Assembly: GCA_965262315.1 (NCBI GenBank)
Contig: CBDHFJ010000148.1
Location: 1-36,583, forward strand
Length of the DNA: 36,583 nt
Direction: 5' to 3'
From: JBCCFK01 sp965262315
GTDB lineage: Bacteria; Actinomycetota; Acidimicrobiia; Acidimicrobiales; UBA8592
Below the pieces are notes generated by a model that saw only the letters and a program-made list of their open reading frames with translations, made no database searches and had not been told where the DNA came from. The position numbers and the translations under genes were made by a program. Position 1 is the stretch's first letter; every line of letters begins with the position of its first letter. Shown one piece after another: positions 31,182 to 36,583 of the stretch.

Positions 31182-32426
31182 GTGCTCGCAGACCAGCCGC
31201 CGCACAGCCCTGACGACATCGAGCGCTTCCTGCTCGAGGAACTCCCGTCGATGGGGCCCGCTCCTCGCGGCGACGAGGGCCTCGACCGGGCTCGACGCTT
31301 CTTCGCCGCCGCGGGGGACCCCCAGGACTCTGTCCGCCAGATCCACATCGTCGGCACCGCAGGAAAGGGCACCGCCGCGGCAGCGATCGTCGGCCGGCTC
31401 GTGGGTGCCGGCGCCTCGGTCGGCTCGCACATGTCCCCACACGTGTACGACCTTCGCGAGCGCCTCCTCCTGAACGGTCGACTGCCCACCTGGGAGCAGG
31501 TCGCCGACGCCCTCGCCGAGCTGTGGCCGGCGATGCGAGCCATCGAGACCAGCGACGGTCGGCCGCCCAGCTTCTTCGAGCTCACGACGGCCATGGCGTG
31601 GGTGATCGGCCGTCAGGCCGGCGTCGACTACCTCGTGACCGAAGCCGGCATCGGCGGCGAATACGACGCCACCAACGCGATCGCTCGCCCGGACAAGATC
31701 TCGGTGGTCATGCCCATCGGCTACGACCATCTGGAGATCCTCGGCCACGACCTGGCCGAGATCGCTCGCACGAAGGCCGAGGTCATCATGCCTGACGGCG
31801 ACGTGGTGGTCTCGCCTCAACCATGGCCCGAGGCCGACGCGGTGGTGCAGGCGACCGCCGACGCGCGACGCGCACGAGTCCACCGTGTGGCCGACCTGGG
31901 GTCGGACTGGATGGTCCAGGCCGCGGCGGTGGCGGATCGCGTGGTGCAGCTGCTGGGCGACGACGACCTCGACCTGACGGCGCCGCCCGTCCCGGTTCAC
32001 CTCCCGGGCCGTCTCGAACGCCTCGATGCCGCCGGTCGCACCATCGTGCTGGATGGCGCGCACAATCCGCTGAAGCTGCGGGCGTTGGCCGACCACATGG
32101 CTCACCCGGCCGACATCGCCGTGGTGGCACTCAGCGTCGAGAAGGACCTCGAAGCCTGCGCGGCCGAGCTCGCCCGGTTGGCACCCACGATCATCACGGC
32201 GCAGTTCGCCGTGACGGCGGCCGGGCGAGTCGTCCGACAGTCGTGGCCCACCCACGAGCTGGCCGAAGCCATCCGCAAAGCCGACCCCACGCGCACCGTG
32301 ATCGAGTCCACCGATGTGGAGACAGCGATGACCGAGGCGCTCGCCCGCACCGGAGGCGGCGACAGCGTCGTGGCCACCGGCTCGTTCATGATGCTCGAGC
32401 CGGCCCGCGACGCCAGCCGCATCTGA
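31182..32426 (+). CDS. folC: Folylpolyglutamate synthase / dihydrofolate synthase
   Basis: 414 residues from GTG 31182. ATP-dependent ligase of the Mur/FolC family that adds glutamate to folates (and, in bifunctional forms, makes dihydrofolate). Motifs: N-terminal P-loop IHIVGTAGKGTAAAAI, HMSPHVYDLRERLLLNG, YLVTEAGIGGEYDATNAI, PIGYDHLEILGHDLAEIARTKAEVI (metal-binding, DH-x-x-x-L-G) and DGAHNPLKLRALAD (C-terminal domain). It sits 9 nt behind etfA, an unusual home for folC, fitting a pathway with high demand for polyglutamylated THF. The usual partner folP/folK genes are not present. Confidence 0.9.
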   Translation: MLADQPPHSPDDIERFLLEELPSMGPAPRGDEGLDRARRFFAAAGDPQDSVRQIHIVGTAGKGTAAAAIVGRLVGAGASVGSHMSPHVYDLRERLLLNGRLPTWEQVADALAELWPAMRAIETSDGRPPSFFELTTAMAWVIGRQAGVDYLVTEAGIGGEYDATNAIARPDKISVVMPIGYDHLEILGHDLAEIARTKAEVIMPDGDVVVSPQPWPEADAVVQATADARRARVHRVADLGSDWMVQAAAVADRVVQLLGDDDLDLTAPPVPVHLPGRLERLDAAGRTIVLDGAHNPLKLRALADHMAHPADIAVVALSVEKDLEACAAELARLAPTIITAQFAVTAAGRVVRQSWPTHELAEAIRKADPTRTVIESTDVETAMTEALARTGGGDSVVATGSFMMLEPARDASRI

Positions 32427-32430
32427 CGAT

Positions 32431-32450
32431 CAGCCGAGCTCGTTCGGCTG
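32431..32450 (+). terminator. Possible terminator after folC
   Basis: Perfect 7-bp stem CAGCCGA / TCGGCTG with a 6-nt loop, starting 4 nt after the folC stop and followed by TCGCCTTC. The T-tract is poor, so Rho-independent termination is uncertain. Confidence 0.4.
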
Positions 32451-32473
32451 TCGCCTTCAGCAGCCCCTCGCGA

Positions 32474-32564
32474 GCCCGATCAGGCAGTCGGGCGGAGGCA
32501 GACCGCCGCGTCCAAGCGACTCCGGCAGCAGCGGCAGACGCCGGACGCCGTCCGGCGTCTGCCG
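32474..32564 (+). promoter_or_regulatory. Structured leader upstream of the H-NOX operon, including a 15-bp perfect hairpin
   Basis: Three further inverted repeats follow the folC terminator: GCCCGA-N8-TCGGGC (32474-32493), GGCGG-N7-CCGCC (32491-32507) and a 15-bp perfect stem (32532-32546 with 32550-32564) around the 3-nt loop GCC. No T-run follows the long stem. The remaining bases to 32695 show no gene; an AGGAG ribosome-binding site is at 32683-32687. Role unknown: terminator, attenuator or extragenic palindrome. Confidence 0.5.
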
Positions 32565-32695
32565 GCCGAAGGGGTTCAGGCCCTCGCCACTCCTCAAGTC
32601 GCCTCGATGAAGGCCGATGGTGGGCCCAACGACCTGGGTCGAATGGCCCATGCGGCCGACAGCAGCGGCCTTCCCGAGCGACAGGAGCACCTTCG

Positions 32696-33271
32696 ATGAA
32701 GGGCATCATCTTCACCACCTTCGAGGCGTTCGTCACCGACACGTTCAGGGCCGACGTGTACGAGGACATTCTCGACGACACCGACCTCATCACCACCGAA
32801 CCCTTCGTGGGGCCCGGTACGTACCCCGAGGCGGATCTGATCGCGCTCGTCACCACCGCGGTGCAGAAGCTGGGCGTCAGCCTGGACGACGCACTCGCGG
32901 CGTTCGGCCGCTACTCGTTCCCCAAGCTGGCGGGCGCAGTTCCCCAGCTCATGGAAGGCCTCCACGACGCACGCGAGTTCTTCACCAAGCTGGAATCGGT
33001 GATCCACACCGAGGTCCGGAAGCTCGACCCCGAAGCGAACCCCGCTCAGTTCCGCGTCGAGCACACCGGTGACGCCACCATGTTGCTCCACTACGACTCC
33101 CCGCTGGGGCTCTTCGCGCTCGTCGGCGGCTTCATCGACGGTGTGGCCGAGTGGTACGGCGAGCACGTCGTGCACGAGGTCGTGTCCACCGACGGCACCA
33201 ACGCCACCTTCGCCCTCACCTTCACGCCGGCCATCGCGACGCCTGCCGTCGACGCGGCGACCAATGGCTGA
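32696..33271 (+). CDS. H-NOX (heme NO-binding) sensor protein
   Basis: 191 residues, the size of stand-alone bacterial H-NOX. Starts MKGIIFTTFEAFV, the family's N-terminus; YPEADLIALVTTAVQKLGVSLDDALAAFGRYSFPKL is the alpha-helical N-domain. His104 (ESVIHTEVRKLDPEANP) aligns with the proximal heme ligand (His102 of the Thermoanaerobacter protein). The YxSxR heme-propionate motif reads Tyr133-x-Ser135-x-Leu137: the Arg is lost. Position 142, where O2-binding members have Tyr, is Leu, so NO rather than O2 sensing is predicted. ATG 32696 follows AGGAG by 8 nt; its stop overlaps the kinase gene by 8 nt. Stand-alone H-NOX proteins regulate a kinase or cyclase encoded beside them. Confidence 0.9.
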   Translation: MKGIIFTTFEAFVTDTFRADVYEDILDDTDLITTEPFVGPGTYPEADLIALVTTAVQKLGVSLDDALAAFGRYSFPKLAGAVPQLMEGLHDAREFFTKLESVIHTEVRKLDPEANPAQFRVEHTGDATMLLHYDSPLGLFALVGGFIDGVAEWYGEHVVHEVVSTDGTNATFALTFTPAIATPAVDAATNG

Positions 33272-34556
33272 CCCCGTCGCGACGGATCCCGACAAGGTGC
33301 AGCGGCGCCTGGATCGGGCCGTCGCGAAGATCGCCGTCCTCGAGGGCATGATCGAGGACAAGACCCGGACGCTGTACCTCGCGCAGGAAGAGCTCCGGTC
33401 CCAGAACAGCTTCATGGCCAGCGTGCTCGGCAGCATGCGATCGGCCGTGATCGTCACCGATCCCTCCGGACGCATCACCGAGGTCCACGGGGCCACCGTG
33501 CAGCTGATCCAACGCCCCGAGTCCGACCTCGTCGGCCGCGCGCTGATGGACCTGGTGCTCCTCACCGAAGCGGAGACGGCCCCACTCGCCGAGCTGCAGA
33601 GCGCCGCTGTGCAGGCCGAACTCGACGGTGCGGCCGGGCCCGTCCCGGTGCTGCTCACGATCTCTCGAATCGCTGGAGAAGACTCGCGCGGCTTCGTCGT
33701 CCTCGCGACGGACATCAGTGAGCAGCGTCGCCTCGAGATCGAGTTGCGACAGGCCCAGAAGCTCGAATCGGTCGGCCAGCTCGCGGCGGGCATCGCCCAC
33801 GAGATCAACACCCCCATCCAGTTCGTCGGTGACAGCATCAGCTTCGTCGGCGAGGCGGTGGGAGACTCCCTGGAGCTGATCCGGGGCTACCGGTCGTTGC
33901 GCGAGGCCGCGTCCGCGGCCGGGGTCCTGGCCGGCGAAGTCGACGAGCTCATACGACTCGAGGAAGAGCTCGACATCGAGTTCGTGGAGGAAGAAGCACC
34001 CCGGTCCGTCGAGCGAACGAAGGACGGCATCCGTCGAGTGGCCGAGATCGTCGCAGCGATGAAGCAATTCTCCCACCCCGGCAGCGGAGAGCTCGCCCCG
34101 ATCGACCTGAATGCGATCGTCGCCAACACGGTCGTCGTCGCCAAGAACGAGTACAAGTACGTCGCCGAGCTCGTCACCGAGCTGGGGGAGATCCCCGAAG
34201 TCACGGGCCACGCCGGCGAGATCGGCCAAGTCCTTCTCAACATCGTGGTCAACGCCGCGCACGCGATCGCGGACAAGGTCGGTCGGAGCGGCGAGATGGG
34301 GCGGATCTCCATCAGCACGGCCGTCGAGGGCGATGGCGTCGCCCTGACGGTCACCGATACGGGCGGTGGGGTCCCCGACGAGATCCAGGATCGGATCTTC
34401 GATCCGTTCTTCACCACGAAAGAACCGGGCCGCGGCACCGGACAAGGACTCGCGATCGCCCACAACACCGTCGTCGACCGCCACGGTGGCCGACTCGACC
34501 TGACCGTGGATCAAGGCGTCGGATCCACCTTCACCGTCTGGCTCCCGTCCGCCTGA
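33264..34556 (+). CDS. PAS-domain sensor histidine kinase (H-NOX-associated)
   Basis: 430 residues, no membrane segment, so cytosolic. A coiled coil (LDRAVAKIAVLEGMIEDKTRTLYLAQEEL) is followed by a PAS domain (~52-155: RSAVIVTDPSGRITEVHG ... FVVLATDISEQRRLE), HisKA with phospho-acceptor His179 (GIAHEINTPIQFVGD), a ~70-residue acidic helical insert (RLEEELDIEFVEEEAPRSVER), and HATPase_c: N box Asn330 (LLNIVVNAAHAI), G1 VTDTGGGVPDEI, F box PFFTTKEP and G2 GTGQGLAIAHN. The HEINTP and insert fit kinases of the Walker/H-NOX operon type. ATG 33264 overlaps the H-NOX stop in ATGGCTGA. Soluble location plus overlap make the H-NOX protein its likely regulator. Confidence 0.93.
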   Translation: MADPVATDPDKVQRRLDRAVAKIAVLEGMIEDKTRTLYLAQEELRSQNSFMASVLGSMRSAVIVTDPSGRITEVHGATVQLIQRPESDLVGRALMDLVLLTEAETAPLAELQSAAVQAELDGAAGPVPVLLTISRIAGEDSRGFVVLATDISEQRRLEIELRQAQKLESVGQLAAGIAHEINTPIQFVGDSISFVGEAVGDSLELIRGYRSLREAASAAGVLAGEVDELIRLEEELDIEFVEEEAPRSVERTKDGIRRVAEIVAAMKQFSHPGSGELAPIDLNAIVANTVVVAKNEYKYVAELVTELGEIPEVTGHAGEIGQVLLNIVVNAAHAIADKVGRSGEMGRISISTAVEGDGVALTVTDTGGGVPDEIQDRIFDPFFTTKEPGRGTGQGLAIAHNTVVDRHGGRLDLTVDQGVGSTFTVWLPSA

Positions 34557-34562
34557 GGCCCA

Positions 34563-35729
34563 ATGTCCGATCCCACTCCCACCATCGTGTTCGTCGACGA
34601 CGAGCCGGACGTTCTCGCCGGTATCCGTTCCGCGCTCCGGCGGGAGCGGAAGCGGTTCGATCTCCAGTTCGCGGAGTCCGGCCCTGAGGCCATCGAGATC
34701 CTCCGCGAACAGGACGTGGCCGTCCTCGTCTCCGACATGCGCATGCCCGTCATGACCGGGGCCGAACTGCTCCACCAAGCGCGCGAGATCAGTCCGGCCA
34801 CCGTCCGTATCGTGCTCACCGGCGAAGCCGAGGCCGAGCTGGTGATGCGGGCGATCCACGTTGCCCATCAATGGCTGTCCAAGCCCTGCCAGGCCGACCA
34901 GATCCTCCGAGGTATCGAGGCCGCGCTCCGGTATCGGTCGTTCCTGGTGGACCCAGCCATACGCGCCGCAGTCGGGCGCATCGGCGCGCTGCCCTCACCA
35001 CCGAGCCGCTACACGCGCCTCGTCGAGCTCATGCAGTCCGTCGACGTCCCGGTGTCGGCGATCGCCGACGAGATCGGATCGGATCCCGCGGTCGCAGCGA
35101 AGGTCATCCATCTCGCCAACTCCGCGTTCTCGGGTGCGGCACCGGTCGTCGACCTGACGGCTGGGGTGACCAGGGTCGGGCTGGAGACGCTCGCACACCT
35201 CGTGCTGTCAGCAGAACTGCACCGGCCATGGGACGACACCTCCATCCTGCCGGGCGTCGACATCGAAACGCTGGCCGAGATGTCGGTGCACGCAGCGGTG
35301 GTCGCGCAGGAGGCGGCGGCGCCCGAGCACACCGCATCGGCCCGGCTCGCGGCACTCCTGCACAACGTCGGACTGATCGTCGAAGCGCAGGAGGCGCCGG
35401 AACAACTCGCCGCAGACCACGACCTGGCGGTCGAACGCGGTACCAGCCTCGCCCGGACCCAGCGGGCCGAACACGGCGTCTCCTACGTCGATCTCGGCGC
35501 CCACCTGCTCTCGATGTGGGGACTGCCCACCGAGACGGTGCTCGCGGTCGCCGCGGTCGCCGACGACGAGGGCCCCGACGACGGCGATCTCGCCAGGGCC
35601 GTCCGCCTGGGTGTCAACGCGGCGCGTCGGCGATACGCGGATCGACTGTCGCCGCCGATGCGGGTGACCGAGCCCACCAACGACGGCGGAGAGCCGTCGG
35701 CAACCGACAACGAGGTACCGCAGCCATGA
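34563..35729 (+). CDS. Response regulator with HDOD output domain
   Basis: 388 residues. Receiver domain 1-~125: acidic pocket VFVDDEPDV, phospho-acceptor Asp58 (VLVSDMRMPVMTG), Thr86 (VLTGEAE) and Lys107 (WLSKPC). The C-terminal HDOD domain (~140-335; LPSPPSRYTRLVELMQSVDVPVSAIADEIGSDPAVAAKVIHLANSAF, VGLETLAHLVLSAEL, ARLAALLHNVGLI) is a non-catalytic HD relative found in signalling proteins. The tail is disordered and acidic. It starts 6 nt after the kinase stop and its own stop overlaps the next gene as ATGA, so it belongs to the H-NOX operon. RpfG-like HD hydrolase activity is not expected. Confidence 0.92.
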   Translation: MSDPTPTIVFVDDEPDVLAGIRSALRRERKRFDLQFAESGPEAIEILREQDVAVLVSDMRMPVMTGAELLHQAREISPATVRIVLTGEAEAELVMRAIHVAHQWLSKPCQADQILRGIEAALRYRSFLVDPAIRAAVGRIGALPSPPSRYTRLVELMQSVDVPVSAIADEIGSDPAVAAKVIHLANSAFSGAAPVVDLTAGVTRVGLETLAHLVLSAELHRPWDDTSILPGVDIETLAEMSVHAAVVAQEAAAPEHTASARLAALLHNVGLIVEAQEAPEQLAADHDLAVERGTSLARTQRAEHGVSYVDLGAHLLSMWGLPTETVLAVAAVADDEGPDDGDLARAVRLGVNAARRRYADRLSPPMRVTEPTNDGGEPSATDNEVPQP

Positions 35730-36583
35730 CCTCCAAGCCCCGCGTGCTCTGCGTCGACGACGAACAGGACCTCCTCGACGGCCTGCGCCTCAATCTCCGC
35801 AAGAGCTTCAGCGTCGTGACCGCCACCTCGGGAGCAGAGGGCCTGGAGCTGTTCGATGCGGCGGCCGGCTCCGAGGAGGGCCCGTTCGCCGCGGTCGTGT
35901 CCGACATGCGAATGCCGAACATGAACGGCGCCACATTCCTCACCCAGGTCATGGAGCGATCCCGGGACACCCCGCGCATCCTGCTCTCGGGCCAGGCCGA
36001 CATCGAGTCGACGATCTCCGCGATCAACGATGCGAGGATCTTCCGCTTCCTCACGAAGCCCTGCGAGCCCGACCTCCTCAAAGAGGTCTTGCACGAGGCG
36101 CTCGAGCTGGCGCGATTGCGTGAGTCCGAACGACTGCTGCTCGATGAGACGGTCCGCGGCGCAGTCAACATGCTGCTCGAGGTGCTGGGTCTGGCGAGTG
36201 CCTCGGCCTACAGCCGCACGAGCCGCATCCGCGATGCCGTCACCCAGCTGTCCACCAACCTCGGCTTCGCGCCGAGCTGGGACCTCGACGTCGCCGCGAT
36301 GCTGAGCCAGATCGGCTGGGTCGTCGTCCAAGGGGGCGAGGACGGTCCGGGAGCGAACCACGCAGACGTCGCCGCCAACCTCCTGCAGAACGTCTCGCGG
36401 CTCGAGACCGTCGCGTCGATCGTGCGTGCGCAGACCGCAGCCGAACCCCTGCTCCAGGGCCCACCCGCCGAGGCGCCGCGCGTCCAGCTCGACGCTGAAC
36501 TCCTCCGAGTCGCGGTCGCCTACGACGCCGCGCTGTCATCGGGGTTGTCGTCGGCCAAGGCGACCGCTGCCGTCGCGGCCGCT
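35726..36583 (+). CDS. Response regulator with degenerate HD-GYP-like domain (3' end outside window)
   Basis: 286 residues visible. Receiver 1-~125: CVDDEQDLL, Asp60 (VVSDMRMPNMNG), Ser88 (LLSGQAD), Lys111 (FLTKPCEP). After a linker helix a domain with the HD-GYP layout follows (RGAVNMLLEVLGLASASAYSRTSRIRDAVTQLSTNLGF), but the metal-binding His-Asp of LLHDIG is replaced by Ser194-Gln195 (MLSQIGWVV), and the first His is Tyr162. His212 (NHADVAANLLQ) remains. c-di-GMP hydrolysis is therefore unlikely; a binding or regulatory role is more probable, as for the degenerate HD-GYP member of the Shewanella H-NOX network. The frame stays open to the end of the window; any final GYP-like part is out of sight. 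Confidence 0.88.
   Translation, partial: MTSKPRVLCVDDEQDLLDGLRLNLRKSFSVVTATSGAEGLELFDAAAGSEEGPFAAVVSDMRMPNMNGATFLTQVMERSRDTPRILLSGQADIESTISAINDARIFRFLTKPCEPDLLKEVLHEALELARLRESERLLLDETVRGAVNMLLEVLGLASASAYSRTSRIRDAVTQLSTNLGFAPSWDLDVAAMLSQIGWVVVQGGEDGPGANHADVAANLLQNVSRLETVASIVRAQTAAEPLLQGPPAEAPRVQLDAELLRVAVAYDAALSSGLSSAKATAAVAAA

Noticed and set aside
30180..32255. 691-residue antisense frame over etfA and folC
   Set aside because: Same codon-bias shadow effect; both sense genes are unambiguous.
33222..34871. 549-residue antisense frame over the histidine kinase gene
   Set aside because: The sense frame carries all histidine kinase boxes; the antisense frame has none.
1..36583. CRISPR array or prophage
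   Set aside because: No regularly spaced direct repeats besides coding PT repeats (39 bp) and PVEEPTP repeats (30 bp), and no phage structural genes.

Overview
The window is very GC-rich (close to 70% by eye) with strong G/C bias at third codon positions, so most genes carry long open antisense shadows. F420-type oxidoreductases, a class E (LAXTG) sortase substrate, a DUF222/HNH (13E12-type) protein, an HRDC-tailed UvrD helicase and many apparently leaderless genes point to an actinobacterium. The set of one-carbon, dimethylglycine-type and H-NOX genes would suit a member of the Acidimicrobiia; that placement is inference.

Layout. Positions 1-4734: 3' end of proS, then small regulator/enzyme pairs (GlxA-type AraC regulator with a divergent rhodanese; GNAT; PNPOx-like protein with a divergent ArsR regulator sharing a palindromic operator). 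4841-8530: UvrD-HRDC helicase and a secreted LAQTG surface protein. 8585-11199: IclR regulator, then a two-gene unit of a beta-hydroxyacid dehydrogenase and a 2OG-Fe(II) oxygenase. 11322-12605: secreted endonuclease/exonuclease/phosphatase-fold protein. 12627-16820 (minus): formate-THF ligase, MTHFR-like protein and an acyl-CoA synthetase. 16932-20956: FkbM methyltransferase, secreted protein with Pro-Thr repeats and RTX repeats, MFS transporter. 20966-22630: TetR regulator and divergent LLM oxidoreductase around a compound operator. 22814-26050: 13E12-type HNH protein beside a decayed ECF sigma factor and about 1.5 kb without an intact gene. 26051-32426: GntR/FCD regulator divergent from a dimethylglycine/sarcosine dehydrogenase-like flavoprotein, etfB, etfA and folC. 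32696 to the end: H-NOX sensor, PAS histidine kinase, REC-HDOD regulator and REC-degenerate HD-GYP regulator (runs off the window).

Two systems stand out. First, a folate-linked C1 economy: the flavoprotein/ETF module is expected to move N-methyl groups onto tetrahydrofolate, FolC makes polyglutamylated folate, and the MTHFR-like protein and Fhs interconvert C1-folates. The IclR gene and the fhs promoter, 8.3 kb apart, carry near-identical operators in the same position relative to -35 and -10, suggesting one regulator for both. Second, a four-gene H-NOX relay whose last member has lost the HD metal ligands, recalling the degenerate HD-GYP protein of the Shewanella H-NOX network; the H-NOX itself has Leu where the heme-propionate Arg is expected.

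A further pattern: at least nine start codons lie 6-8 nt downstream of a TANNNT -10 hexamer, four of them exactly TAGCGT, as expected of leaderless mRNAs. In two gene pairs the TAG stop codon of the upstream gene is the first half of that hexamer.
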